Assembly (NCBI GenBank): GCA_002205965.3
Contig: NADL03000620.1
Span: 1,178,001 to 1,242,000 of the forward strand
Source of the DNA: Kappaphycus alvarezii
Lineage: Eukaryota; Rhodophyta; Florideophyceae; Gigartinales; Solieriaceae
Direction of reading: 5' to 3'
DNA length: 64,000 bases
Made by a program: the position numbers and the translations under genes. Under the pieces are notes generated by a model. It made no database searches, was not told the origin of the DNA, and saw only the letters and a program-made list of their open reading frames with translations. Positions 1 to 11,908 of this stretch are shown piece by piece (the stretch's first letter is position 1; each line of letters opens with the position of its first letter).

Positions 1-869
1 GCAAGATACCCACCGGGTATCTGTGTCAAGACGTATCCCCAAAAGAATGAGGACTGGATAATTCCGACTGTAGTTTGAGACCACCCATAATACTTTGCCA
101 TGGGCAAAATGGCTACAGAAATATTAATTCGATCGCAATTGCAAATGATAAAGGAGACAAAACATAGCAGTACGACTCGAAAACGTTGCGGCCAGGCTTT
201 AGGGTTGAGCATGGAGGCCAATTGTGTCCATTGCTGTGGTCATCTTCAGGAATGTTGGGATCGTGGTTATGGTGGGTGTTTCTCAGAGTTGCCACGACTT
301 GATGACGTCGTGTGTAGGTAGGACGGCGGGACTGAAAAGCAGGGGACTTTTTGTGCTGCTGAATTACAGGAAGGACTGGCACTCTTGTAAAGGAAGGTGT
401 GTGATGAAGTATGAAGGCCCAGGCGTTTGAATGGTGTGGGGGTTTGATTTACCTTGTTGTTGTTGGATACAAGAGGTCATGGCGGCGAATCCTGAGAGGA
501 ACGTAGAAGGAAGTGGGGTTGACTTTGAGAACAAGGAGCACGCATTATCTGGGATGCACTTTAGGGGTTTTGATGAATCAAGCCGTTGTGGTATTGATTC
601 CGTGGTTTTTGTGACGTGGCCGCAGATATCTTAGAGCTGCACACAAGTGATGTCTCAAAAGAGACCAGCCCTGAATTCACGTATTGCTAGGTTAGAATCT
701 TTGCAATTTTTATCCCAAAATCTCCCGTATCTTTTATCCCGACACATGAGGTCAGAGCGCCACTTGCAGCTTCATTCCGCGCTTCACCCAATCCTTGCTT
801 CCTTCGATACCCACGTCCTATCCTCTCTCCCACTGCCTCTACCACCGCTTTTCCCGCATCCTCATCGCC
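1..869. other. Left edge, no gene supported
   Basis: I see only short overlapping open frames on both strands, with no recognisable domain and no splice-consistent exon chain. The right end (about 690-869) is pyrimidine-rich and leads into the start codon of the PfkB-like relic, so it may hold that copy's former upstream region. Confidence 0.5.
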
Positions 870-1943
870 ATGCCTTCCACGGTGATCTGTTGCGGGCTCA
901 GCTGCGTTGACATGGAACTCCATGCCTGTAATGTTCCGCAAACCCTCGAGGCTGTTACCACCTTTGGCAACACCACATTCACCGCCGGTGGCTGCGCACC
1001 CCAAACTGCCCGCGCCCTTTCCGCCCTGTCCATCACCTCCAGTGTTCTCACTGTCATCGGTGATGACCCGCATGGTCGCACCCTCCAGTCTCTCCTCACT
1101 GATGCTGGTATCGATCCCTCTTCCATTGTCGTCGATTCCACGGTTTGCACATCCTTAGCCGTACTCCCATTATTCTCTGACGGCACACGCGGCTGCTTTG
1201 TCACGCTCGTGCCAATGTTTCAGCCAGCGTAGACAATTTGCTTCCACAGAGAGTCCTCGACTCGTTTTCTTCATCCTTCCTTCGAGTCTTCCACTTTGGT
1301 TACCCACATCTCATGCCTCAACTTCAGGGCCACAACCTGCGTTTGCTTTTTGAACGTGTTCGCAAAGCTGCCCCACATCTCATCCTCACTATGGACGTGA
1401 ACGGTGCCGATTCCCAGGAATCATCGAAGCCCCAATTCTGCTTCCAGCACTCGAAATCACCACCGCCGTCCATGCCAATCTAGAAGAAGCCTGCATCATA
1501 ACTGGTCTCGCCAAGCCCGCAGATGCCTCTCATCTCGCTGCTCAGCAAATAAGACCAATCGCCAGTGGTTCACAGATCATGGCGCTGCAATCTCCTGCAT
1601 TACATGTGGAAAGGACGGTGTATTTGTTTCAACAGGCTACGCAAAGATCCGCGAGTGGGCAGCACGTTTCCGAGTTTCAGAAAACCTGGAGACAGGGATT
1701 TCTCTATCGACCTGCTGTCAAAATAGCCGATGGTGTCGCGGTCAACGCTAGTGGTGCTGGTGATGCTTTCACAGCAGGTGTCATTTCAGAACTAGCGACG
1801 TATGCAGGAAGCCGTGGTTGGAACGGATTGCAGAGGCAGGCATCGTTAGTGCCTTGCACAGGTTGGATCCCACTCTGAGCGGTTCCTCACCGACATCCGA
1901 CATTGATTCTTTACTTAAAAATGTGAAGACACGGCAAGGTTGA
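870..1943 (+). pseudogene. PfkB-family sugar kinase (ribokinase-like) pseudogene
   Basis: This is a decayed copy of a PfkB carbohydrate/nucleoside kinase, an ATP-dependent enzyme that phosphorylates small sugars in the cytosol or organelles. The start ATG at 870 opens a beta-strand plus GGCAPQTARAL segment typical of the family N terminus. It continues through GDDPHGRTLQ and a TSLAVLPLF..G.RGCF stretch. The C-terminal anion-hole motif NASGAGDAF lies near 1747-1773, and the C terminus runs to a TGA at 1941-1943. These pieces lie in different frames: frame 3 to about 1205, frame 2 to about 1410, frame 1 to about 1560, frame 3 around 1580-1640, then frame 1 and a last shift near 1815. Total length would be about 355 residues, normal for the family. 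At least four indels make an active product unlikely. The exact substrate cannot be told. Confidence 0.75.
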
Positions 1944-2140
1944 TGCCGCGCTCCTCGCTACAACACGGGGAGTTTCTTCGCGAACCTTGAGCTATCCCCC
2001 TCCTCAGCTACATCATTCGCGGCTTGGCAGCGCGATTTGTTTTCAAGGACACCCCTGCTGTACAATCCTCCAGGTTCCTTGCCAAACATTTTCAGCGTGA
2101 CTCTAATGCCCTACTGACACCACCTCATGTAGTTAGGCCT

Positions 2141-3215
2141 CTACGGCAAATCAATCGTGTTACCAGCTCTGATCTGTCCCCATCCGATGAGTCTCCAATG
2201 CTTGTCAATTCTTCGCGACAGCGCAATTTTTTTCCCCGACGGAGTACAAACTGGATTGGACAGGGCAAATTTAGCGAGATCTCTCTTCACTGCAGAGAAC
2301 CTTTCCACCGGTGCTGGTACTCCCAATGTTCATCATCAGCAACTCTCCTTTGTTCAGGCGCGACACTTTTGCTTGCTTGCTATCACCTTCGGTCTTCATG
2401 CCGAGTAGACGACGCAGCAAGAAAAAGTTGACCTCCAGCTCGTTGTAAACTTCTGGTAAATGTCCCTTTGCACCTAGGACATGGCCGACGAGGCGCAGCG
2501 CGCGTCAAGGTGGGGTCGATTTTGGTTCCCACGCCAATCAAGCCACCTGGAACGGCGTACTGCAAGTCATTCTGCTCGCATGCATGGAACGGATCACGCT
2601 TACGATAGGGTGCAGTTCATGCGATTGTTAGCGTCACGATACGTGATACCGGCCTGACCTCGATGGCATCGCCCACCTCAAACGCCCTGCATGATAGAAC
2701 CACCGCAACGCCGCCCTTGAGATCGTCGACTTCCTCTCCGGGCTTGTTGACATCAAAACTTCTGATACAATCATGCGCGGGGAGCTGAGAAAATCGCGGT
2801 TGGGAACGGGAACTTTCTTAATGAGATATTCGACGACGACATCAATGTTGTACTTGAGCTGGCAGAGATGGGAAGATAGGGGAATCCTCGGCGACTGTTC
2901 CCGTTGTAAACTCGCGGATCTGCTCGTATTGAGCCTTGCATCGCTCTCTTTGACGAGATCGATTTTGTTTTGCAAAATGATGAATTTCCTAAGCTTCATA
3001 ATCTCGACAGCTGCCAAATGCTCGCTCGTTTTGTGGTTGAGGGCAAGGCTCATTGCCTGCGATCAAAAGCAAGGCAGCATCACGGTAGCATCGAGCCATA
3101 GAGCCATTGAGCCATTGAGCCATTGAGCCATCGAGCCATCTTTATCCATCCCTCCGACAACCGACATGTTGTATGTCAAATCTCTAGCCAGCTAGTCGAC
3201 AATCATGTAGCCGCG
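2141..3215 (-). pseudogene. eIF2-gamma (translation initiation factor 2 subunit gamma) pseudogene
   Basis: In the cell eIF2-gamma is the GTPase core of the eIF2 complex that carries initiator tRNA to the 40S subunit. Reading the minus strand, I see the conserved block around [13 protein letters not shown] and [11 protein letters not shown] (the NKxD guanine motif), then [13 protein letters not shown] and VPVPNRDF near 2780-3050. [17 protein letters not shown] follows near 2500-2565. The C-terminal block [29 protein letters not shown] and [13 protein letters not shown] lies at 2141-2320, ending with a stop. The pieces are in several frames with stops between them. The N-terminal third with the P-loop is absent, and the DCPGH region near 3150-3215 is barely recognisable. 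An 8-bp repeat has expanded inside the G domain. This is a dead partial copy of an essential gene; a working one must lie elsewhere. Confidence 0.85.
3093..3140. repeat. 8-bp tandem repeat (GAGCCATY) x6
   Basis: Six head-to-tail copies of an 8-bp unit (GAGCCATA, then three GAGCCATT, then two GAGCCATC). They lie within the eIF2-gamma relic, where a MLNGAAVMD-type segment would be expected. The unit is not a multiple of three, so the expansion itself breaks the frame. Confidence 0.9.
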
Positions 3216-3355
3216 ATGCTCTGCAGACCTTGCATACGGAATGCCCTAGCTGCGGTAGACTAGCTTACATCTAATCTTGAATCCTCACATTTTACCTGTC
3301 GCCTCTGTAAATGGCATGTTCCTGGTGTCCCGAGTCCACGATGTCGTTATTCACT

Positions 3356-3385
3356 ACTGTACTGTACTGTACTGTACTGTACTGT
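3356..3385. repeat. (ACTGT)6 microsatellite
   Basis: Six perfect copies of the pentamer ACTGT. This is the longest run of a TACTGTAC-type motif that recurs across the window, including in LTRs and in intergenic spacers. Confidence 0.95.
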
Positions 3386-3638
3386 TACCAACATTTGATC
3401 CCAAGCCCGGCCTTTCGCCATATCTACGGGATTCCCCGTTTGATCCTCTCCCATGCCCTTCAGTATACTCGTTGCAACAAGTCCAGCCTACAGTAGTGAC
3501 TGTCACACCATGCCCCCAACTACTGTACCACTCTTCACATACCCTCAGTACAACGACGACAGACCCCAGCACACACCCACACGATTAGAATTAATACAAA
3601 CTCCCCCCCCTTACTCCCAAAGTTATCCCACCCCCACA

Positions 3639-4423
3639 CTATTCAACCGAACTCTCCCTACTACACAAATTCGTAACATCATCACCCGTACTATCATCCT
3701 CAGATGCATACCGATCCCTCCTGCCCTTATGATGCGAATGCCCATGTGACGAATGATGTTGCAGATGCTTTTGACGACGTCGTGACGCCGTAGACCCTGT
3801 CGTACCCCCCGAAGATGCCGCCGTCGGTTTGGCAGACCTCCGAAACTCGTCCGCCAAAGCCCGCTTCACAATATCCTGCGCCCCCGTCATGGACGATTGA
3901 GAGTACGACAACCGGCATTGCTCACACCATGCATTCACTTCACCATTGGAGTAACGCTATCCACACAACCCACAACAAACCATTCCACCCACCACAAAAA
4001 TCAACACCGTGTACAACCCCACAGCATCCACCGGTTATCCATCCATCCGTTGTCCATCACCCCACGTTACATCACACATACACGCACATAATCCAGTCAG
4101 TCGTCGCATGATATGTTCAAGCAAGAAGAGGACGAGTGGGGAACGGATTGGATCGGCCTTACAATAGCGGGACGCGCGCGACAAACAATACAAAGGGCTA
4201 GGACGCCGACAGCCTTTTGCAAGTCCTTCATGGCACGGCCCTTGCAGGTACGAGGTGGGGTTCGTTTGGAGAGACGACGACCGCGCACGTGCAGTTGTTC
4301 GTGGCATTGATGACACGCGGTCTCCTTGCATTCGGTGCAATAGGACACGGCGGAGGCACGTTCGCAACCTTCGCAGAGGACACGGACGGGTTTGAAGGAA
4401 CGGCGTCGGGAGTCTGATTCCAT
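3639..4423 (-). CDS. B-box zinc-finger protein, two exons
   Basis: Predicted join on the minus strand: exon 1 is 4423-4163 (87 codons), then an intron 4162-3957 (206 nt, GTAAGG to ATAG, phase 0), then exon 2 3956-3639. The product is about 192 residues. Exon 1 holds a B-box: C-x2-C (CEGC), then YCTEC, ACHQC and HEQLH, at about residues 17-44. Splicing joins CIVCRARPAI to RYSNGEVNAWCEQC, making a second cysteine cluster that neither exon holds alone. This supports the intron. The C terminus is basic, Ser/His-rich and probably disordered. B-box proteins bind zinc and act mainly through protein contacts in transcriptional or ubiquitin control; the partner here is unknown. Unspliced, the frame stops after 108 residues. 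The reading frame is undamaged, and the upstream side (4424-4900) is free of genes. Confidence 0.7.
3957..4162 (-). other. Spliceosomal intron of the B-box gene
   Basis: The 5' site is GTAAGG and the 3' site is ATAG, phase 0. The exon 1 frame runs into a stop inside this segment. Removing the segment restores a second CxxC...CxxC cluster. Confidence 0.65.
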
Positions 4424-5829
4424 GGTTTTGGGGTGGGTGGTGGTGGGATGGATGAGGATAGAGGTTGAGGGTGGCTTGTGGGGCGGGGAGAGGAGGGGGG
4501 GATCTGAAGCGGATTTGTTATAAAGGGGCGAGTATGAGTGGGGGGATGGTGTGGGATCTGTGGCGGTTGGTGGCTGGGTGGCTTGTGTGAGGCAGATAGG
4601 GTGAGGAGAGCAAAGATAAGAAAATGAATGTTGTATGCAGTGGTGGCGGAGTGCCTTTTGGGGGCGATATTTGTTGCTTGGCCAATGGAACGTCGCCAGG
4701 TCGATTCGACCATGTCCTCACAAGTCGTTTCACTCTGCTGATTTTATTATCCACAGCCCTTCATCTCCCAAAATATACTTTCAAGAAAAAAAAAAAAAAA
4801 AAAGAGGTCTCCACCAACTAATTTGCTTGTTTCCATTCCTCAAATCTGCTTTTTCAGAAAAAAAAATTAAACACGTCACATATCTATTATTTAATAAGGT
4901 ATTCTCGGAATCATCTCTACTGTAATTTTACTATAACTGCCAATATAATCTTTATTTACACGTTTCACCTCGTTGATAGATATCATACATAATACAGTAT
5001 TACACTGCTCAATATTATCCCACAATCATCAAATGCAATCAAACCGCCGCCCTGGAGCAAGCAACGATAGCCACAACATTCTTGAGCGCTGCCATGACAG
5101 GCATCGACACACCACCAAGATGATGGAATTATTGGTCGATAAATCTGGGTCAATGCCAAACAAGATACAGACCTGGATAACCAGGCAGCCGCAGTGCCTG
5201 CGATTTGATACAGCAAATGTGATAGACAAAGAGACCAAGGCCGCCGCAGCATATCTCACTTGCAAATCTCGTCTCGAATCTCAATTCAACAAAAGCATAA
5301 TATGAAACTATCGATCATAAAAAAATCGTTCTAAATATGCCAACTTTCTGCCTGCCCCTGTGGACAATAGAAACGCTATCGCATTCTCAGCCACAGACAA
5401 CTGCGCATCCGTCAACACCCAGCTCTTACCCAACAATGCCCACAATACACACAGATAGCCAATATCTTAAGCAACGACAACCACAGGCGCAGTACTACCG
5501 CGTAACGATACAAAAGTCCAATTTGCCTCACATTGCCCGCAAAACGCTCCCTCCAGTTTCTCCATTCAAGTTACAGAGCACTTACAATGGTACCAATTCA
5601 AAGCGACACCATTTTCAAAACAAACCAAAAATACATGCACACCAAGTCCTGTTTAGACGTTAGCATATGACTGTCTTTGCTTTGACCAGGGTTTCCATAG
5701 CGCGAACTGTTTTCCTTGACACAGTATGAGTTGGCTATTGGTCGGCCCGATGTTGCGTGCAACCCTCCCTGTAACCACCACCGCAAGTCAAGCTTTAAGT
5801 GGTGAGAAACGCGTCATCACGACTTCAAA
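4424..5829. other. Intergenic, AT-rich, no gene supported
   Basis: This holds the upstream side of the B-box gene, an A18-like run near 4786-4803, and AT-rich sequence to about 5300. Short open frames exist but show no domain. A weakly hydrophobic minus-strand frame near 5029-5265 could be a membrane-protein relic, but I cannot name it. Confidence 0.5.
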
Positions 5830-5896
5830 GTCACGTCCAAACGCTTGTGTCGTCCATGTCGGCATGCACTGTAGTGAGGCCGCTGCACCTTGCCAT
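5830..5896. repeat. Partial ~280-bp array repeat, left remnant
   Basis: The stretch ending GCCGCTGCACCTTGCCAT matches the end of the repeat units at 11611-11908 and 17827-18107. It is cut off exactly where the copia LTR begins and resumes after the right LTR, so the element split this repeat. Confidence 0.75.
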
Positions 5897-6091
5897 TGTT
5901 GGGGATTTCGCATTACAGAAAATGCCATAACATTACAGAGATATCCGAGGCCATCGTGTTCGCTGCGATTGGCTGATGGCAGGCGAATGAGCTCTACAGG
6001 AGAGCACCCTATTTTACTGTACGGAAATAAAAGGGAAGACTGGCCCCGATCTGGAGAGGGAGGGAGAAAAGAAGGGGGGAGCCACCTTTCA
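5897..6091 (+). repeat. Left LTR of copia element
   Basis: 195 bp, starting TGTTGGGGATTTCGC and ending CACCTTTCA. It contains the TTTTACTGTACGGAAATAAAA segment that is also found in the right LTR. Confidence 0.85.
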
Positions 6092-6104
6092 TGGTAGCAT
6101 CGCG
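6092..6104 (+). promoter_or_regulatory. Copia primer-binding site
   Basis: TGGTAGCATCGCG starts immediately at the LTR edge. The first eight bases complement the 3' end (TGCTACCA) usual for eukaryotic initiator tRNA-Met, the common primer of copia elements. The match beyond eight bases cannot be judged without the host tRNA. Confidence 0.55.
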
Positions 6105-6163
6105 TTGAAGAAGACGTCAGAGAACCTTCAACGACAACAACAAAACCACTGCATTGTTTCATC

Positions 6164-9100
6164 ATGTCGTCTTCAGACGCTTTCGACAAGGTCCCTATCC
6201 AGCCGTTAACAAGCTCAAATCATCCCAAGTGGTCCATTATGGTCCGTGAGATTCTCCGCCGAGAAGAACTCTAAGGATTTTGACAGAAGATTCGCCCAAC
6301 CCCGAGGCTTCTTCGTCAGCTGCTGTGAATTGCATCACCACAAATAACCGCAAGGCGCGCTCCCATATTGTACTATATCTCAGTAATGAAGCTACCACCA
6401 ATGTCACACAGCTTCTTTTTCTGAAGCTTCTACTAAACAAGTTTAGGAGAGACTAAGAAGCACCTACCAACGGAATAAAATTCAAGCCAAGCTGAACCTT
6501 GAGGCTCAACTTTACAGCTTCTCTTATCAAGGAAATGATGACATTGACAAGAAATTCAGTCGAATATTCGTCTATTTGGCGGCTTTTGGCGTGGTTTATG
6601 AAGAAGCAGATAAAGTTGGTCACTTGCTGAGATCCTTACCGGAATCGTTTGCCGTATTGGCAAGCATTACCGGTGCTATGAAATGGAGTTTCGATCAGCC
6701 CGCCGACGAGATAAAGTCAAACGTCGATCGTCGCTCACGCAGCAGTACCAAAAATAACTAAAATCGTAGAGAAGAGAAGTCGGTAACCCCGGGAGCTCGA
6801 AAGACTCTGGCGAAGAAAGGCAGCTCGCAAGCAAATTTAGAGTGCTATTACTGCCACAAGTTTGGACACATTACGAAGGATTGCCGTAAGCGGAAGAGAG
6901 ATCACGCAGAAACAAACCGCTTTCGTGGTCGAGGAGACCGTTGTCGTGGTCCGGGACATAGTCGTGGTCGAGGCCGAAGCCAGTACGAGAACTGGAACCA
7001 CCCGAAACAGTACCATCAGCATTTTTGGAGACAATGGCGCCACCCTGGCTCCCGGTCACCCTCCGTCAAAACAAAGTGGCACTGCAGGACCCAGCGATTA
7101 CCAAGGTAAAGGGAATGAACAAAAAAGAGCTGTTGATAACAGCAGAAAGCCCTAAAAATTTGGAATCAACCACAAGGTTTCATTCAAAAGCTACTGCCGT
7201 ATCTTCAAGGAAGAAAAAGAAGTTTGTAAGGTCATTCAAATTTTGGATTGATTGCGCTGCCAGTGAAGGCTTCGTCTGGGATAGATCCCTATTTAAAACG
7301 TACAAAAGGATACAAGGATCTGTAGCTGAGATGGGAGAAGGAGAATCAGAGGTTCCCGGTGAAAGTATCGTTGAAATTCCAATCGGGGACAAGGTCATGG
7401 TGATCGTCGCTAAGCACAACCTCAACTTCAGGGAAAACATCTTGTCACTATCCAAGCTCGTCAGGAGGGGATACAAGCTGGATTTAGATGAGGACGATAA
7501 AGACGTCTCAGCTCGTTTAAATATGTTTGATAAACGCATAGATCAGCTTGTTTTCCAAAGCCCAGAAGAGAATAGATTGTACCCTATGCTGAAGCCGCGA
7601 GTAAACTATTCGCACCAACAGCAAGAATGACAGCGGAGGGCAGCAATGCTCACATATGGCATGAAAGCCTGGGCCACGCTGGTAAAGAGAAGCTTATAGC
7701 CGCATCTGTTGCCAACATTGGACTACCCCGCTTCGTAAAGAAGACCTTTCGGATCATCAATGTATTCCGTGTTTGGAAGTCGCAATGAAGCAAGGCCCTG
7801 TCTATCCACTTGATTATATCGCGCAGGATGATTTAGACTTAACCCACACCGATATAACCGGACCGATTGACCCTCCAAAACTGGAAAGAAACAAATATTT
7901 TGCCGTTTTCCTCGATGATGCCACCCGCATGGGCGCCGTATATTCCCTGGTCGCTCGATCTGAATTCTTTCAAGCACTTCGTGCATAAAAGTCTCTCGTC
8001 GAAAATGAACAGAGAAGCCGGATGTTCTGCTGCCGCCTCGGTCGCGCAGGGGAGAACACAAGCGCAGCTGTATTCAACTTCAGCCTCCAGCAAGGAATGA
8101 AGTTGGAATTCTCCCCCCGCATGCAAGCCAATCGAACGGGGCAGACGAGGGGCTGATTCAAGAACTCTGGAAGGTCTCTCGTACAATGCTCCTCGCGTCC
8201 AAGTTACCGCTCCACTTATGGGCAGAGGCCGTGTCGAATGCAAATTGGTTGCGAAACCGTTTGGCGAACAGTATGGTTAAAATGCAAATACCATTCGAAC
8301 TATGGTATGGCTACAAGACGAAACTCTCACCGCTCCCGAAGTTCGGGACTCCAGGCTTCGCATTTGAATATCGTTCACATATGTCAAGGCAGAAGTAGTT
8401 ACTGCCGAGATAGATCTTTTCTTTTTCCGTTGGCATGGAAAGACAACAGTCAGTCTATCGCCTCTACGCTCCCTCCAAGGAATGTATCATATTCTGCCGC
8501 ACACAAGACTTCACCCCGCTCTAAGAACACACAGTGTTACCCGCAGAATCTTCCGTCCTAGATGTAATCTCATGCCAAAGATCCTTAGACGAAGAAGATT
8601 AATAGGAACATGAAGCAGGCGGAGCTGAAGAAACCTTATCACGTTGCATGCTCATACTCGCCGTCCACGAATACCTTATCGCACGGAAAGCCAAAGCCAG
8701 GGATTCACATGTCCCGGAAAGTTTTTCCCAGGCCTGTTCTATTCCAGGATGGGCCGAAGCTATCGACCGAGAATAGGAAGCTCTCCTAGAGAGGGAGACA
8801 TGGAAATTCATCCCATTTAAGAAGGGAATGAAGCCGGTACCTTACACATGGGACTTCAGAATCAAGGAGAATCCCGGGACATAAGTACCTGTGCTCTTCA
8901 AGGCACGGTGTTGCCTGCGTGGTGATAAGCAAGTTGCATATCGCGACTTCGATGCCGAAACGCTTTATGCCCCTGTCGCTCGTCACGAGGCAATACGCAT
9001 GTTACTGGCAAAGGTCGCTGCACAAGACCTCATCCTAGAAGGGGTCGATGTTGCTGCAGCGTACCTTCATGGCGAAATCAAGACACCAGTGATCATGGAA

Positions 9101-10296
9101 CTACCCACAAACTCTTCAGGCATCCCTTGTAATCCGAATCACGTCGCACTGGTTGTGAAGTCCATCTACGGACTCCGCTAAGCAGGAAATATTTGGGGCA
9201 CGGTTGTTCACACAAAGCTCGAGTCATGGGATTCAAGCAATCCAAATTCGACTATCGCCTTTACTTCCTCCGGAAGCCTTATAATGTTCTCATACTAGCA
9301 ATTATGGTAGATGAAATGGCACTTGTATCTTCTTCACGCCGCTTAATTGAAGAAATCAAATAGCTCCTCTCTCAAGCGTTCAAGGTTAAGTTGCATGGAT
9401 CCCTCCGCTGCTTCATCGAGTGGGAACTGCATCGCACTCCGTCTGGCATTTATGTGAAGCAAAAGAAGTACATGGTGAAGTTCGCTGCTTCCCTTGACCT
9501 CTCCCATGTCAAACCTCAACCTACTACCATGGCTACCTCCACAGACTTCTCCGCACTTCACGAATACGAATCTCCCTTGAACTCTGCGGATCATGCCCGT
9601 TTCCGCTCCATTATCGGTGGGTTAATGTATGTCGCTGTTTGTACTCGTCTTGAAATCGCCTTCGCTGCCTCGGTTCTAGCAAGACAAATGAATGCTCCGG
9701 CCGCTCGTCATATTGTTCTTGCTAAGAGGCTGTTGAGATACCTCCTCGGCACGAAGGAATTAGCACTCAATTTACCCACACAATCATCGTCTGCCCCGCT
9801 TACTGCATATTCAGATTCCGACTGGGCCGGATGCAGGGACACACGCAAGTCAACCTCAGCGATTTTGGTGACTGTAAATCGTGCTGCGGTATGCTGGTCC
9901 CCAAAACGTCAACATTTAGCCTCGCAAAGTTCTGCAGAGGCTGAGTACATCCCGATATACACATGTGGCAAAAGCGTGACATGGTTGCGTCGTTTATTCG
10001 CAGAGCTGGTAACGGCCGAACCACTCGATAACGAACCGCCATTACCAACAACCGCAATTAATACCGAAAACACCGCCGAGATATCCCTGTTAACCAAAAA
10101 TCAAATTTCAGAAGGCAACAAGCATATCGAACTTAAGGTCCACCACATCCGTGATCTTCATCGCAGAGGAATAGAGGCCCTCGCATATGTTCCATCATCG
10201 GAACAACTTGCGGATATATTAACTAAACCACTGGCAGCAACTCAGCTGAACTACCTAATCAACAGCTTCATGACGTACAAACCAAAGCAGATTTGA
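6164..10296 (+). pseudogene. Copia gag-pol polyprotein, multiply frameshifted
   Basis: The start ATG at 6164 opens a gag with LTSSNHPKWSIMVREIL, similar to the usual copia gag opening. The gag core is seen at 6540-6760 (LLRSLPESFAVLAS). A CCHC knuckle, CYYCHKFGHITKDC, lies near 6843-6884. The protease site reads WIDCAAS near 7240 instead of the usual D(S/T)GAS. The integrase front is HIWHESLGHAGKEKL near 7650, and FLDDATR follows near 7910. RT shows RGDKQ, APVARHEAIRMLL and SIYGLR (8890-9180). The active site near 9305-9320 reads MVDE rather than YVDD. RNase H is clear in the last 301 codons (9391-10296), with YSDSDWAGCRDTRKSTS and SSAEAEY. Stops and shifts at about 6275, 6760, 7620, 7990, 8400 and 9180 break it up. 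Confidence 0.9.
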
Positions 10297-11419
10297 GATT
10301 TAAGATGATACGTTAGTTTGTGTTATTGGATGACTCACTTGTCTTCTTCTTTTGTTTCATGTTTCTTAAATTTGTCTTGCGTACTGAAATTGAAGCGAAG
10401 TTACAATGAGAGACGGGACTGGGTTCAAATGACTTACCTTTTATCCAGCACGAGAGGTTTTATCCCAATGAGGTTTTACTCATCGCTGCTGTTGGATTTT
10501 TAATGGAGTCGACGAACGCGCTGTCGTTACCCCAAGTATTGGTAAAGAAGACGCACTATGCATTCGCAGAGTACCGTTTGAAATACGAAGAAGCCGCGCC
10601 AGAGTGTTTGGCCAACATGCAGTCGAAGCCCAATCATCACCTGTAGATTTGGGAATACCCTGGGGGATGTATCAAACGCGTACAAGGAAGACGTGGTCAC
10701 ATGCACAGTCATTGATGAATGACATCCACCATCCGTATCGCGAAGAAGCCGCTGGCATCAATTCGCAACCACCTTTGCTTTTTCACAGCAATAGTGAGAC
10801 CCCCAAGGCTCGAAGATATGGGAAGAAGCCGCACAACATGCGCTGGGTTTCTGTCCCATGACATTTGCAAACAATTTCCAAGTACAATTTTTCACCCCTA
10901 TCCAATACTGCAGCGCGCATCAAAACCAACTTTACAGGCAAGAAAGTGCGTCAGGTGTCGACAAGTATAGCTTAAGCAATTGCTTAAAAACAAACCAAAG
11001 CGGGAGATTGGTATTCGTTAAACACTGGAAAAGCCAAATGAGAACCTTTGTTGTCATTGAAAGTTTGTTTGTGGATGCAGTGTGACGTCTACCCCTGTAC
11101 CTCGGCCGAAGCCCTCAGAGGCTGAGGAGTGGACGTCGGTTGAGTTTCTTATTGTTGTCAAAGCTGGTATCGCTCGCATCGCAGCGCATTTACTTCCATC
11201 CCCAAGCTCCTCTATCAATCTGCATCCATTAGCACTGTCCTTATCCCAACCTTTGAAACCAAGAAACCCTCTCCATCCCGTCCTTTCCTATGATTACAGA
11301 GAACTGGATTGCGGCTTGGTGCCGTGGTCGGGCATAGTGGCTCAGCAGACACGAAGAGCCCCGAGTCATGTACAAATCGGCAGCAAGAATTTATGTCGCT
11401 TGTAATGCAGGGACGAAGC
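10297..11419 (+). other. Long non-coding tail between copia pol and right LTR
   Basis: About 1.1 kb separates the RNase H stop from the right LTR, much more than copia elements usually have. Short frames such as 10503-10640 start with ATG and then stop, and none resembles a known domain. It may be 3' untranslated sequence, captured host DNA or a later insertion. Confidence 0.5.
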
Positions 11420-11610
11420 TGAGGATTTCGCATTACAGAACATGCCATAACATTACAGAGATATCTGAAGCCATCATGTTCGCTGCGATTGGCTGATGGC
11501 AGACTAATGAGCTCGACAGGAGAGCACCCTATTTTACTGTACGGAAATAAAAGGGAAGACTGGACCCGATCTGGAGAGGGAGGGAGGAAAGAAGGGAGAA
11601 TCATCTTTCA
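11420..11610 (+). repeat. Right LTR of copia element
   Basis: About 191 bp. It begins TGAGGATTTCGCATTACAG and ends CATCTTTCA, followed by the GCCAT target duplicate. It matches the left LTR except for a small 5' deletion and scattered substitutions. Confidence 0.85.
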
Positions 11611-11908
11611 GCCATTAGTAGAAACCGCCGTGAGTCTCATCGTGGAGGAGAGTAGAAATAGACAATCGTTGATCTGTGTATTGCACCGCAGTCAACAAAA
11701 CATGCACTGCTGGATGTTTTTGTCAATGAATTATACAAGCGTTTTATTCTGGGACATCAAGGTGTTTGTCAGCGGCTAGTTGGATTAGAGTTTGTTAGAC
11801 TTCAAGGGCATACCATCGCGCAAATGGAATGTCCTTGTGTCGTCCATGTCGGCTTACACTTTAGTTAGGCCGCTGCACCTTGCCATTAGTCGAAACCGTA
11901 ATGAATCT
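11611..11908. repeat. ~280-bp array repeat, unit A
   Basis: It runs from the copia target duplicate to the gypsy target duplicate AATCT (11904-11908). It is very similar to 17827-18107 and 18108-18300, including GGAGAGTAGAAATAGACAATC and CTGGATGTTTTTG. Copia had entered its left end and gypsy its right end. Confidence 0.85.

Larger units (their letters stand above)
5897..11610 (+). mobile_element. Ty1/copia LTR retrotransposon, full-length but degenerate
   Basis: The two LTRs (5897-6091 and 11420-11610) are similar along their length, with TG...CA ends. The 5-bp target duplication GCCAT lies at 5892-5896 and 11611-11615. A primer-binding-like TGGTAGCA sits directly after the left LTR, and a purine-rich GCAGGGACGAAG sits before the right LTR. 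The internal gag-protease-integrase-RT-RNase H order is the copia order. The LTRs differ at roughly one base in ten by eye, so the insertion is not recent. The element sits inside a repeat unit shared with the neighbouring gypsy insertion. Confidence 0.9.
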